Of a stretch of DNA of 64,000 nucleotides, positions 25,436 through 35,600 are shown piece by piece (positions within the stretch are counted from its first letter, which is position 1; each line of letters begins with the position of its first letter). A program made the position numbers and the translations under genes. The notes beneath the pieces are model-generated. The model was not told the DNA's origin and made no database searches. It worked only from the letters and a program-made list of their open reading frames with translations. This stretch comes from Pseudomonas sp. UBA1879 (lineage in GTDB: Bacteria; Pseudomonadota; Gammaproteobacteria; Pseudomonadales; Pseudomonadaceae): NCBI RefSeq assembly GCF_002338065.1, contig NZ_DDHJ01000015.1, forward strand, positions 508,273 through 572,272, written 5' to 3'.

Positions 25436-25751
25436 AATCAGACCTCAAAGTAGTGGCGGAGGATATATCACCGTCAATCATAGGCCACTCAACAACCTTA
25501 CTTTCGCCAAGAGTCGTTTTCCCTGTAAGAGTTCGTTGAGCGTTAGTCAAAACCTTATGGTAGGGCTCGTTTTTTATAAGCACTAAGTTATCGTATGAAT
25601 TGGTACCTCCATCATCTAATGGTTTAACATGATGTACTTGCCAGTCCTCGTTAGGCAGCTTTCCTGCTTGCATCCTAGCCACTTCTGCATTAGTAAACCC
25701 TGAGTTTTTCAGCGTTGTTATATTCTCTGGGTCTTCGGAAAGATTTTTCAA
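25425..25751 (-). CDS. Orphan HNH-type toxin tip without Rhs core
   Basis: About 108 readable residues. The core WQVHHVKPLDDGGTNSYDNL is an HNH/His-Me finger nuclease motif (His-His, then Asn-Leu). The in-frame sequence continues a little upstream (GHAYRQHYLKN) but there is no Rhs core, and no ATG; a TTG marks 25751. It is therefore a displaced tip that needs recombination onto a full rhs gene to be delivered. The frameshifted SUKH-type gene overlaps its end and is the likely cognate immunity. Confidence 0.65.
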   Translation of the reverse strand: MKNLSEDPENITTLKNSGFTNAEVARMQAGKLPNEDWQVHHVKPLDDGGTNSYDNLVLIKNEPYHKVLTNAQRTLTGKTTLGESKVVEWPMIDGDISSATTLRSDYEL

Positions 25752-25782
25752 ATAATGCTGGCGGTAAGCGTGTCCAGAGATA

Positions 25783-26253
25783 TCAAAGTTCCGCTATTGC
25801 AGTGCGAACAGTATCGCAAAAAAATGCTTCAAAACTGTCATACAAAACTGTCTTGACGCCATCTCGTTTAAAGGAAAGTTCCGTCTGCACTATAGGCGAC
25901 TCGCCTGACGGACTTAATTGAGATGTGTCGATTGAAAATATAGGGCCGTAGCCCGACGCCTTGACTACGATCATCGTTGAATCCGCATCTCCCACGGCTC
26001 GAGCATCCCGTGTCGCAAACAATACGCTGGGAACGGCCTTGGCTGTGAGCCCGCTTTTAGTAATACCATAATATGTGTCACCACCAAAAGATAACGCACC
26101 GATTTTTTTGAGAAACAATTTATAGGAGGGAGGAAATTTGACCCCTAATACCCCTTCAAAATCGGCAATCATCTGATCACTGGCACCTCCAGCAAATGCA
26201 GGCTCGTCACCGCTCAGCTTCATTTCATTCTCAATAACATCAACGTAAGTCAT
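25783..26253 (-). CDS. SMI1/KNR4 (SUKH-1) immunity protein
   Basis: A 156-residue protein with the SUKH pattern: an N-terminal helix ending IADFEGVLGVKFPPSYKLFL followed by a beta-rich body (SFGGDTYYGIT) and a C-terminal helix (LYDSFEAFFCDTVRTAIAEL). The ATG at 26253 is preceded by GAGAGG. It lies about ten bases downstream of the Rhs tip with an LHH motif and should neutralise it. SUKH proteins are common partners of HNH/ENDO VII toxins. Confidence 0.8.
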   Translation of the reverse strand: MTYVDVIENEMKLSGDEPAFAGGASDQMIADFEGVLGVKFPPSYKLFLKKIGALSFGGDTYYGITKSGLTAKAVPSVLFATRDARAVGDADSTMIVVKASGYGPIFSIDTSQLSPSGESPIVQTELSFKRDGVKTVLYDSFEAFFCDTVRTAIAEL

Positions 26254-26262
26254 CTTCACCTC

Positions 26263-27207
26263 TCAAAAATCTAAAGATCGCTCTTTCCAATATGTCTTTT
26301 TCCAAATATTGAAAGGACCACGGTTCATACTTTGCGGCGCGCTGCTATAAACTCGCCGCAGACCGTCGGACCCTACCCAACTTTTGTCCCATTGATTGGA
26401 GTAAATCTGTAGCACTCGATCGTTCTTAGAATGGAAACTGCTCAAGACCTCGGCCATGGAACCAGGCTCATCTTGAGTTAAATGGTGAAGATTTACTTCT
26501 TTCCCATCGGTTCCGATCGGTGCATCTCCTTTTCGCATCCTTTGAAGGTTCGTCCTCCCTAAATCGTCAGCGTAATGAGGATCGAAGATATCGCTCCTCT
26601 GATACACCTTCCTGCCTGCGACATTTTTCGGGCTCCAGCACGCCCGGCCCAACAGATCTACCCAACCATTCGCATTTGGAGCATAACCGTATAAATTTTT
26701 TCCGCCAGACAACCCAATCGGATCCTGCGTTATAAACCGCCCTACCTGCGGGTCGTAATACCGAAACGTGTTGTAGTGCAGCCCCGTCTCATCGTCGAAG
26801 TACTGACCCTGAAAACGCAGATTCTGCTCGACGTCACTCACGGTCAGCGCTTCAACCTCGCCCCACGCCTTGTACGTCGCCTGCCAGACAATGCTTCCAT
26901 CAACATCGGTCATTTCCAGCGGCGTGCCGATCTGGTCGGTGTGGAAGTAGTAAAGCTTTTTCTCCTCTTCGCCTTCGTTTTGGTCCACTCGCGCCAGAGG
27001 CGCATAGCTGCCAGGCTCGTAGACATAAAGACTGCTCTGCCACGGCGTTTCTTCGCGCAGCATCCGCAGACCCTGCCAGAGGAAATGCTTGTGTTCGGTC
27101 TGGCCGTTTATCTCGGAAGTCTTGCCGATGCGCCGTCCAAGGCTGTCGTAGCGGTAGATGCCGACGCTCTTAAGCTTGCCGTTAACAAGCGTTTCAGCTT
27201 TGACCAA
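26263..27207 (-). CDS. Displaced Rhs C-terminal tip with LHH nuclease
   Basis: About 314 residues in the open frame. The first part is Rhs core (YRYDSLGRRIGKTSEI, LWQGLRML, then GRFITQDPIGLSGG) and ends at the usual junction, WVDLLG, after which the tip begins. The tip carries KEVNLHHLTQDEPGSMAEVL, the LHH signature of an HNH/ENDO VII nuclease family, and a Trp/Arg-rich end. Upstream core continues but is interrupted by an amber codon at 27334-27336, so no complete Rhs protein is made. The core part is nearly identical to the main rhs gene and could recombine with it. Confidence 0.8.
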   Translation of the reverse strand: MVKAETLVNGKLKSVGIYRYDSLGRRIGKTSEINGQTEHKHFLWQGLRMLREETPWQSSLYVYEPGSYAPLARVDQNEGEEEKKLYYFHTDQIGTPLEMTDVDGSIVWQATYKAWGEVEALTVSDVEQNLRFQGQYFDDETGLHYNTFRYYDPQVGRFITQDPIGLSGGKNLYGYAPNANGWVDLLGRACWSPKNVAGRKVYQRSDIFDPHYADDLGRTNLQRMRKGDAPIGTDGKEVNLHHLTQDEPGSMAEVLSSFHSKNDRVLQIYSNQWDKSWVGSDGLRRVYSSAPQSMNRGPFNIWKKTYWKERSLDF

Positions 27208-27720
27208 ACGGTTTTCGCAGTCGTAGCTGAATGTCTGCAGCTTGCCCAGCCCTACCCGCTTTTCAATCAGATTGCCCCACGCATCGTAGGCATATTCCTG
27301 ATCGCGCCAGCGCTTGATGCGGTTGTCTTTGACCTAGTCGAACTGGCTGGTATTGAAGTTCAGCCTGTTCGCGGCAGCGTCGTACCTGAATTCTTCGCTA
27401 TCGACGAGCTTGTCGGTGTCGCGGCTGTGTAGTTGGCCGTTGGCTTCGTATTCGTACTTGACCTCGCCGCGCAGCTTGTCGAGGGTGCGGGTAAGTTCGC
27501 CCGCGTGGTCGTATTCGCTGAAGTCGGTTTCATCGGGAATAACCTTGTGTCCGATGATCGGCTCGACGGGTTTACCGGTCAGCCCGCCGGTCGCACCCTC
27601 GATGGCCGGACCGACGACGTAGCGACTGGCGACCTCGCCCGCAACGGAGCCTAGGGGTGAACTTCATGACGCACGACATGACGACTTTCATGCGCGCCTG
27701 ACTGCCGGCCTTGATGAGCC
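27208..27720 (-). pseudogene. Recombined rhs remnant upstream of the LHH tip
   Basis: Reading leftward, the sequence first matches the region of the main gene just after PAAR (VVGPAIEG, then VIPDETDF; main gene about 36060-36260). At about 27512 it jumps to the late core, AGELTRTLDKLRGE. More than 2 kb of YD repeats are deleted. A nonsense change (CAG to TAG, 27334-27336) separates it from the tip frame. Confidence 0.75.
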
Positions 27721-27747
27721 GGGGGATTACTCTTCTTGCAGTGACAA

Positions 27748-28206
27748 CTACAGGAAAGTGGAGCCGACCTCATCTGCATCTTGTTGAATCATCTTTACGA
27801 CAAGTTCCCAATCCTCCCCCCCGATAAAATTCCTTCCAAAAAAAACATACGTCATGACCCCACCATAATAGTCATCCCCTCCAGCCTCGACGGAGAACTG
27901 ATGTACAAATGACATTGGCTCACCATTTAAATATCGCCAGCTTGGTTCGTGGAGCCAACGAGGGCGGGGGCCGTAACTAGTGAACTTACCCTCTAGCTCA
28001 TCTGCAACCCAAGCCTTTACCGACTTTGGCGTTGCCGAAATCCACGTCAAATCCGGCTGAGGCAAGTCTAAGCCAATATATTTTTCATGCAACGCTTTTA
28101 CAAACGGCTCAGCTTCCTCATGACTGACGCCGGCATTAAATTTTTTGGATGCAACTTCAACAACTACTGAACTAAATAAAATATAGCTCTTATCCACATC
28201 TACCAT
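27748..28206 (-). CDS. Probable immunity protein for the next Rhs tip
   Basis: A 152-residue, acidic, cytosolic protein with several aromatic residues and a Gly-rich middle (EAGGDDYYGGVMTYVFFG). I do not recognise the family. Its start codon overlaps the end of the Rhs tip gene by seven bases, the tight linkage expected of a toxin-immunity pair. The lower GC content fits acquired DNA. Confidence 0.65.
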   Translation of the reverse strand: MVDVDKSYILFSSVVVEVASKKFNAGVSHEEAEPFVKALHEKYIGLDLPQPDLTWISATPKSVKAWVADELEGKFTSYGPRPRWLHEPSWRYLNGEPMSFVHQFSVEAGGDDYYGGVMTYVFFGRNFIGGEDWELVVKMIQQDADEVGSTFL

Positions 28207-29432
28207 GAGTTCACTCCTTTAATTACTTCCAACAATTCGGAACCAGCGTGCCTAAATTTGTCCACATCGGCATGCTGCCAGCGATCAACCTCAGTTAGGT
28301 TGGAACTACTATGAACACCTTCGCCGCCAACACGTTGTGGAACGTCTGTGTGATGCAGTTCATAGGGTAGGTCTTTAACACTTACCTTCCCTGTCTTCAG
28401 GTTTCTAATTTTTGCAGTTATGTTTGGCGGCTGTCCTCCGGACATTCTTGCTAGATTTCGCGGCGAATAGATAGAAACAGGTTTGCTCATTTCTTCAGTT
28501 GCCGTATTTTTCCAGTGATTTTTCCGTGCAGTTGACCAGCACTCCCACCCCCAAGGGTCGATCCAACCTGTCGGGCTCGGAACATATCTATATAGATTCA
28601 TCCCCCCATCCAGGCCTATCGGATCCTGCGTTAAAAACCGCCCCACCTGCGGGTCGTAGTACCGAAACGTGTTGTAGTGCAGCCCCGTCTCGTCGTCGAA
28701 GTACTGCCCCTGAAAACGCAGATTCTGCTCGACGTCGCTCACGGTCAGCGCTTCAACCTCGCCCCAAGCCTTGTACGTCGCCTGCCAGACAATGCTGCCA
28801 TCAACGTCCGTCATCTCCAGCGGCGTGCCGATCTGGTCGGTGTGGAAGTAGTAAAGCGTTTTCTCCTCTTCGCCTTCGTTTTGGTCCACTCGCGCCAGAG
28901 GTGCATAACTGCCCGGCTCGTAGACATAAAGACTGCTCTGCCACGGCGTCTCTTCGCGTAGCATCCGCAGGCCCTGCCAGAGGAAATGCTTGTGTTCGGT
29001 CTGGCCGTTTATTTCAGAGGTTTTGCCAATGCGCCGTCCAAGGCTGTCGTAGCGGTAGGTGCCGATGCTCTGCAGCTTGCCGTTAGCCAGCGTTTCAGCT
29101 TTGACGAGGCGGTTTTCGCAGTCGTATTGGAAGGTCTGAAGTTTATTCAGCCCGACTCGCTTCTCAATGAGATTGCCCCACGCATCGTAGGCATATTCGT
29201 GATCACGCCATTGCTTGATCCGGTTGTCTTTGATCTGGTCGAACTGGCTGGTATTGAAGTTCAAACGGTTCGCCGCAGCGTCGTATCGAAACTCTTCGCT
29301 GTCGATAAGTCGGCCTGTGTCGCGGCTGTGCAGTTGGCCATTGGCTTCGTATGCGTACTTGATCTCGCCGCGCAGCTTGTCGAGGGTGCGGGTAAGTTCG
29401 CCCGGGAGTCGGATTCGAAACGGTATCGACAA
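28200..29432 (-). CDS. Displaced Rhs fragment with HNH/ENDO VII-like tip
   Basis: About 410 residues. From PGELTRTLDKLRGE to DPIGLDGGMNLYRYV it is Rhs core, nearly identical to the main gene; the homology begins abruptly at about 29402 and the first codons are unrelated. After the junction WIDPWGWECW the tip has KDLPYELHHTDVPQRVGGEG followed by SSSNLTEVDRWQHADVDKF, an HNH/ENDO VII-like His motif. It lacks PAAR and most YD repeats, so it cannot be loaded as such. The overlapping gene at 27748-28206 is the likely immunity gene. Confidence 0.8.
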   Translation of the reverse strand: MSIPFRIRLPGELTRTLDKLRGEIKYAYEANGQLHSRDTGRLIDSEEFRYDAAANRLNFNTSQFDQIKDNRIKQWRDHEYAYDAWGNLIEKRVGLNKLQTFQYDCENRLVKAETLANGKLQSIGTYRYDSLGRRIGKTSEINGQTEHKHFLWQGLRMLREETPWQSSLYVYEPGSYAPLARVDQNEGEEEKTLYYFHTDQIGTPLEMTDVDGSIVWQATYKAWGEVEALTVSDVEQNLRFQGQYFDDETGLHYNTFRYYDPQVGRFLTQDPIGLDGGMNLYRYVPSPTGWIDPWGWECWSTARKNHWKNTATEEMSKPVSIYSPRNLARMSGGQPPNITAKIRNLKTGKVSVKDLPYELHHTDVPQRVGGEGVHSSSNLTEVDRWQHADVDKFRHAGSELLEVIKGVNSW

Positions 29433-29629
29433 GCAACGAGGCGCTGATGTCTGTACTGTGAACTTCGAGAGTATTCAACTGGCAGCGGTGATCCGAACTG
29501 CCAGCTCTTGCGGCCCGTGGCTTCGTATCAAAGTGACTGATAAATTTGCTATATCAATTTTTGAAGAATCATGTAAAACCAAGGAAACAATCACCTAGCA
29601 ACCATCTATGGTGGCCGCTTACTCCTTAT

Positions 29630-29944
29630 CTAGAAAACTTTAAATGCATCATTTTCGTAATAGAACTTAAATGCTTCAAAATAATCGTCAACGGTTGCCG
29701 CGGACAGCTGTTGGTCAGTATTAGCAATAACATCTTCTATCATCGGCGTGTCCAATGTTTCTTTCCACCCATGGCTCGCGACCTGTGGAGGTAGATAATC
29801 CGTCGAGCTAGGGGGGAAATCTCTGCTATCTAAGGAAAATGATCCTCTGGTTTCCAAATCCCATTCCGAATCTGGCATGTAAAACCAGGAATCCGGCATC
29901 TTATCAATATTTTCCAACACTTCTCTGATGCTATACGTTTTCAT
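29630..29944 (-). CDS. Probable immunity protein of the WHH tip
   Basis: A 104-residue acidic protein beginning MKTYSIREVLENIDKMPDSW. The ATG at 29944 has TTGAGGTGAG upstream; a longer version would overlap the toxin end. It has a predicted alpha-beta-alpha layout with a C-terminal helix (TVDDYFEAFKFYYENDAFK). Small proteins of this type occur next to polymorphic toxins; I cannot name the family with certainty. It lies eight bases downstream of the WHH tip gene. Confidence 0.65.
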   Translation of the reverse strand: MKTYSIREVLENIDKMPDSWFYMPDSEWDLETRGSFSLDSRDFPPSSTDYLPPQVASHGWKETLDTPMIEDVIANTDQQLSAATVDDYFEAFKFYYENDAFKVF

Positions 29945-29951
29945 ACTCACC

Positions 29952-30875
29952 TCAACATGCGGTACTTTGCAGTTTTTTGAAGCCACCCTGCTGATTTGGG
30001 TGGAGACTATTTTGCACTGGCCCCGGCGCTCGGTGCTGAGCCCTAGGTATCAACTCAATATCCTTAGGTGTTTGAGCATTATGGTGCCAAGAATGGTTCG
30101 GCGGGCTTCTATCGCTAAACCCTCCTCGCGGTCCTGGTTGAATATGCTCTACAACCTCTGGGGGAAGAGCCGAATTGAGCTCAGGGTACTTCAAGGTGCG
30201 ATTGTATAGCTCTTCGTTCGCGTAACGGAAGTGAGTAGGTCGGCCTGATGCATGAATTTCTTGAGGCATTTCTACGCTGGTCCACACACTGTACTGACTA
30301 CTTGATAACGGCCGTCCGCTCGCGTCAAATCCTGTCCATCCAAGAGGGTCTATCCAGCCTGTGGGATTCCTCACGTAGTGGTAAAGATTCGGTCCACCAT
30401 CCAACCCAATCGGATCCTGCGTTATAAACCGCCCCACCTCCGGATCGTAATACCGAAACGTGTTGTAGTGCAGCCCCGTCTCTTCGTCGAAATACTGACC
30501 CTGAAACCGCAGGTTCTGCTCGACGTCGCTTACAGTCAGCGCATCAACCTCGCCCCAAGCCTTGTACGTCGCCTGCCAGACAATGCTGCCATCAACGGCA
30601 GTCATTTCCAGCGGCGTGCCGATTTGGTCGGTGTGGAAGTAGTAGAGCTTTTGTTCGGCCTCACCCTCTTGCTGATCTACTCGCGCTAGCGGTGCGTAGC
30701 TCCCCGGCTCATAGACACAGAGGCTGATTGTTATCGCCGCATTCATGGGCCTCCACAGGAGTGAAGTGGGTAATTGGAACTGCTGGCCGTGAATGTTTGA
30801 CCCGCGGCTGTAGCAGCTCGTCCCCCACGCACTTTTTTCGACGAGCCGGCTGTTGCAGCTTCCCCAACGACTCAA
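29952..30875 (-). CDS. Displaced Rhs tip with WHH nuclease
   Basis: Rhs homology starts at about 30724 (YEPGSYAPLARVDQQEG) and runs to DPIGLDGGPNLYHYV; the 50 or so codons before it are unrelated and the start at 30875 is arbitrary. After WIDPLGWTGF the tip contains PNHSWHHNAQTPKDIELIPR and a further His, the WHH signature of HNH/ENDO VII toxins, with PGPRGGFSD ahead of it. It is a displaced tip with the shortest core of the array (about 300 bases). Confidence 0.75.
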   Translation of the reverse strand: MSRWGSCNSRLVEKSAWGTSCYSRGSNIHGQQFQLPTSLLWRPMNAAITISLCVYEPGSYAPLARVDQQEGEAEQKLYYFHTDQIGTPLEMTAVDGSIVWQATYKAWGEVDALTVSDVEQNLRFQGQYFDEETGLHYNTFRYYDPEVGRFITQDPIGLDGGPNLYHYVRNPTGWIDPLGWTGFDASGRPLSSSQYSVWTSVEMPQEIHASGRPTHFRYANEELYNRTLKYPELNSALPPEVVEHIQPGPRGGFSDRSPPNHSWHHNAQTPKDIELIPRAQHRAPGPVQNSLHPNQQGGFKKLQSTAC

Positions 30876-31023
30876 ACAAGAAAATGAAACAACTAATCAG
30901 GCCGGGCGCACTCCGTACTTTTGCCGCCTTGACATCATTGTTCGCTTCAAAGCCCGGCTAGGATCACGAGTAAACAAACGACGATGAGCATTACCTTTTT
31001 TTAAATATAAGCTTATCAAAAAT

Positions 31024-31371
31024 CTAGTAAACATTATCATTTTGCGTTTTTTCTATAAAAATATCTTGCAAGTCACCTTGAATCTCATACCCTTTATACA
31101 TCAATAAAAATTCGCCATCTATGCCGTCTGGAAAATGGACACCATCCAGCGTCCCAAGTATTACGGATGCGCTGTCAGCAATTGCAATTTTGAAGAAATT
31201 TATCACATCAGCTCGATCGTTCCCTCCGAGCTTAGCTAACGCATTTCTCGCCCTGGCGTAGGAGTCCGTATCAGCGTTCACTGGCTTATTAAGCGAAGTC
31301 TTGTACTGTGTGAAATTCTTACTAAAAAGCTCATTAAATATTGCTTGAACAAATTTTTCCTCAGAAGTCAT
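31024..31371 (-). CDS. Probable immunity protein read in frame with its toxin
   Basis: 115 residues starting at MTSEEKFVQAIFNELF. GGAGAG just before the ATG (31371) is a good ribosome binding site, so it can be made alone. But the toxin frame upstream has no stop and runs into it, so a toxin-immunity fusion can also be read. The protein is mixed alpha/beta and acidic (LDGVHFPDGIDGEFLLMY). The family is not recognised. Confidence 0.65.
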   Translation of the reverse strand: MTSEEKFVQAIFNELFSKNFTQYKTSLNKPVNADTDSYARARNALAKLGGNDRADVINFFKIAIADSASVILGTLDGVHFPDGIDGEFLLMYKGYEIQGDLQDIFIEKTQNDNVY

Positions 31372-31885
31372 AATCTCTCCACTATCGCAACTCAGGGTAC
31401 ATTTATTTAAACTAATTAGCTCTTGTAGCTTAGCATTAGGCACATCGGGATATACACGCCGCAGCTCTTTGATGTCTCGAGCTATTACATCCCGAGCATT
31501 GGCAAACGGCCAACCTGTTTTGGCATTTATACCACTTCTGGAGACCATACCCACGCCTTCTCTAGAAACGGTGTGGCCCACTCGAAGAACCAACATCGCT
31601 GGGGCCGTCGCGGGATAACAACCCTCGACTAAGTCTTTCATTAGTTTTCTCTGGCCAACATGATGAGAATCCAGCCCTAGTTTCTTACCTTTTACAGCAT
31701 TTTTATTCGCTTGATGTGAGTTCACATCCCATTTTGCACGAGCAAGCCCTAGTGAATCGATCCAAGCCGTAGGGCTAGGAACATAGCGATAGAGATTATC
31801 GCCCCCCATAACCCAATCGGATCCTGGGTTAAAAACCGCCCCACCTGCGGGTCGTAATACCAAAACGTGTTGTGGTGCAGCCCCG
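31372..31885 (-). pseudogene. Displaced Rhs tip with HH nuclease, core frameshifted
   Basis: A short core piece (HHNTFWYYDPQVGRFLTQDP) is followed by a slip in a run of C (about 31801-31806). The frame then continues as NLYRYVPSPTAWIDSLGLAR and a tip with GLDSHHVGQRKLMKDLVEG. Two His in that motif and a second His with GHTVS are compatible with another HNH/ENDO VII variant. There is no stop before the immunity start at 31371, as the frame runs through LNKCTLSCDSGEI directly into it. Left of 31885 the sequence becomes unrelated. Confidence 0.65.
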
Positions 31886-32059
31886 TCGTCAAATCTGGAT
31901 CCTGCGGAGCGGCCGCGGATACCGAACTGCGCACCACGGCCCCAGCAGGAAGTTCGAACGTAGAGAGCTCCGTGTGCAAACAAGGCTTTCTCGAAATCTC
32001 ACCGTACTGATACCGAAAGCCTTTCAACATTGATCCTGTGCACACTGGCGAACACTCAG

Positions 32060-32605
32060 TCAGCCGACGTCATATCGAACGACAAACCTTTCATATACTG
32101 ACTTAGAATTTATCGCTTCTGCAGATTCATTTTCAATGGTTTCGGCCTCATCATCATCTGACATAGAGACGTATATAACTGGATCACCAGCAGCCTTGCT
32201 GAGGCCATCAAAAAAGCGCTCGTTAGTCAGAGATCTCAATGAGTCGATCATCGTTACTAAAACTTTCTTTTTGAATACCTCAAAATCTAGGCGCTCGCTG
32301 CTCTTTCTTAAATCCTTATTAATCTCTTTAAAAAATTCACCACCTATCGTATCATAAGCCCATTCAGAAAAAGCCCACTTAAAATAAGCCTCGTTCTCAG
32401 GAGTTCTATCTTCATCATCGATTTCTTGCTCAACTTTTTCATTTAAACTTTCAATTGAATTGGCAGATGAGCCAATACTCATCACGCTGCTATCCGTGTA
32501 TAGCACGAACGCGTATATCTCAGCATCAGGATGTTTTCTGTGCAATTCTAAAAAAGCCCTTTTAGCCGCGTCACTGACGCGTTCCTGCAACTCTGACCAA
32601 TTCAT
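32060..32605 (-). CDS. DUF4303-type immunity protein for the main Rhs toxin
   Basis: A 181-residue acidic protein beginning MNWSELQERVSDAAKRAFLE, with HPDAEIYAFVLYTDSSVMSI and later EWAYDTIGGEFF. This is the pattern of DUF4303 proteins, which accompany polymorphic toxins. It starts 14 bases after the stop of the full-length rhs gene and on the same strand, so it is the cognate immunity protein of the AHH tip. Confidence 0.8.
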   Translation of the reverse strand: MNWSELQERVSDAAKRAFLELHRKHPDAEIYAFVLYTDSSVMSIGSSANSIESLNEKVEQEIDDEDRTPENEAYFKWAFSEWAYDTIGGEFFKEINKDLRKSSERLDFEVFKKKVLVTMIDSLRSLTNERFFDGLSKAAGDPVIYVSMSDDDEAETIENESAEAINSKSVYERFVVRYDVG

Positions 32606-32619
32606 ATTAACCTTCCAAT

Positions 32620-35600
32620 TTAATAGCCAAAAACTTCGGCACCTATTTTCTGCAATTCTGTTTTCATTGCGGCTACTGATTTATCAAATGACAGATCCCC
32701 CGCCATAATTGATTTATCCGCTGCTTCAAGCTTTGAAGCAACGAGCTTAGCATTAGCGATGGTATGACCTTGGTTCTCCGCCCACATCATCGCAGCAGGA
32801 TCGTGCACTGGGTCTATCTTGTAACGCTCCAAAACCGCCCGGCTTCTTTCTAGAGCTTTTTGCATCATGGGTGATTTTGCAAACTCCCCTTTGAAAACGA
32901 TGTGGTGAGCGTGAGGCCTGACCATTGAGCTGGGAGGAACGGTTCCAGTTTTTCTTGAGTAATAAGCGCCCCAATCCTTATCGGCACATAAGCCCCACGG
33001 GTCTGACCATAGGATCGGATTAGCAACGTACTGATAAAGATTTACGCCCCCCGACAGCCCAATCGGATCCTGCGTTATAAACCGCCCTACCTCCGGATCG
33101 TAATACCGAAACGTGTTGTAGTGCAGCCCCGTCTCGTCATCGAAATACTGACCCTGAAACCGCAGGTTCTGCTCGACGTCGCTTACAGTCAGCGCTTCAA
33201 CCTCGCCCCAAGCCTTGTACGTCGCCTGCCAGACAATGCTGCCATCAACGGCAGTCATTTCCAGCGGCGTGCCGATTTGGTCGGTGTGGAAGTAGTAGAG
33301 CTTTTGTTCGGCCTCACCCTCTTGCTGATCCACTCGCGCCAACGGTGCGTAGCTCCCCGGCTCGTAGACGTAGAGGCTGCTCTGCCACGGCGTTTCTTCG
33401 CGCAGCATCCGCAGACCCTGCCAGAGGAAATGCTTGTGTTCGGTCTGGCCGTTTATTTCAGAGGTTTTGCCAATGCGTCGTCCAAGGCTGTCGTAGCGGT
33501 AGGTGCCGATGCTCTGCAGCTTGCCGTTAGCCAGCGTTTCAGCTTTGACGAGGCGGTTTTCGCAGTCGTAGCTGAACGTCTGCAGTTTATTAAGTCCTGC
33601 GCGCTTCTCAATCAGGTTGCCCCACGCATCGTAGGCATATTCGTGATCACGCCATTGTTTGATGCGGTTGTCTTTGACCTGGTCGAACTGGCTGGTATTG
33701 AAGTTCAGCCTGTTCGCGGCAGCGTCGTACCTGAATTCTTCGCTATCGACGAGCTTGCCGGTGTCGCGGCTGTGCAGTTGGCCGTTGGCTTCGTATTCGT
33801 ACTTGATCTCGCCGCGCAGCTTGTCGAGGGTGCGGGTAAGTTCGCCTGCCGGGTCGTATTCGTAGCGGCGATGAATCGGGTTGTAGGCGTGATCGACCAA
33901 CAGGCTGTTATCGCCGGGATTATGGATCTGCGAGAGTTTTTCGCCGGGCATCGTCGATGCGAACTGCCAGGCTTTGCGGCCCATGGCGTCGTAGCCGAAG
34001 CAACTGGTGAGTTTGCCTTGAGTGCGTAGCACTTCGCGATGCAGGTCATCGCGTTCGATGTCGCTGATGAGCAGGCCATCGAGGTTCAGTTGGTGCAGGT
34101 GGCCGCTGCCGTAGTACAGGTGATTAAGGTGTTGGCCTGTCGGCAAGGTCAGCGTGGTCAGGTTGCTCAGTGGATCGTATTCGTAGTCCAGGGCGCCTTG
34201 GGGTGTGGTCTCTTTGATCAAACGACCCAGCAGGTCGTAGGCAAATTCCAACTTCTCTTCGCCAATGCCGATTTTCTTACCTGCTGCAGTTGGTAGTCGT
34301 GCAATGGACAGTAAGCGGTCGGCCTCGTCGTAGGTGTAATCCTGACGCGCATCAGTGTTGAGTTTGGCCAGCAACCGGCCAATCGAGTCGCGCTCAAACT
34401 CAGTGCTGCGTTGTGGGCGTTCGGCCCGCTCGCCGTAGCCGATTTCATCGACACGCGTCAGATACCCGCCAATGTTGTAGCTGAAACGGCGCGTCAGGTT
34501 GTCGATGCGTTTTTCTTCGATCAGTCGATCCGAGGCGTCGTAGGCAAACTGATAGGCAGCATTGTTCTCGTTGACCAAGGCCTTCAGGCGAATCGCTTTG
34601 TCGTACTCGTAGCGAATGCGTTGGCCGTTGGCGTCCTGTCGGCTGGACGGCAATCCCCTCGCTGTTCGTAAAAGCCGCGTGGTCTGGCCTTTGCCGTCGG
34701 TGTGCGTCAGGACCTGGCCGAGTGCGTTGTAGGTAAACGACTCGGCAGTGCCGTCCGGATGATCGATACGCAGCACTTCGCCGTCGGGTTTGCGTTCGAG
34801 CTTTGTCGTTTGATTCAAGGCATCGGTGACGGCGATGAGGTGAGCGCGGTCGTCGTAGGTATAGAAGGTGCTTTTGCCCGAACAGTCCTGAAAGCGTTCG
34901 ACCTGCGCCAGGCCGTTCCACCACAGGTATTTGGATTTATGTGTCGCGTCGATGATGGTGTGTGGCAGGCCGTCGTCGCTGTTGAGGTACTCGGTTTTGT
35001 AGCCGAGGGCGTCGATTTCGGCGATGAGGTTGCCTTTGTCGTCGTAGCGAGCTTGCCAGACGCTGCCGTCCGGGTACGACACCGACGACACCAGCGTAGT
35101 CAGGTGGTGATAGGTGTACTGGATGCTGCGCCCCAGCGGGTCGGTTTCTTCAACAAGGCGTGAATAATCGTCGAACTTGAGCTGTAGGTGGTTACCGTCT
35201 GGCAGCGTCAGGCCGGTCATGTTGCCGCTGTCGTCTATGTCGATTTTGTAGCGTTCGCCGCCGTAATCACGACTGGCGATGACCCGATGATCTGCGTTGT
35301 AGTGGACTTCCAGCTCGCGCCCCAAGACGTCGGTTGCCCAGGACGTGCGGTTCTCGAAGTCGTAGCGGAAGTGAAAGTGTTCGCCGTCACTGGTCCAGTG
35401 TTCGGCGACGCGGGGCTGACCGTCGAGGGTTTCCCAGCGATAGCTGCAGGTTAGCCCCAGCGCGTTGCTGTGGCTGGCCATGACGCCTTCGGCGTAGCTG
35501 AAGCGGCGGATCGAATCACCGTTGCGGTTGATCACCTCAATGAGCTGACCGTTGTCGTCGTAGCGGTACTGGACGAGGGTTTCGACTGCTTCGTTGTCGA

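Noticed and set aside
33121..34029. Plus-strand open frame opposite the Rhs core (also 26776-27432, 28677-28961)
   Set aside because: The same frame appears wherever Rhs core occurs, because the core is repeated; it is a shadow without ribosome binding site.
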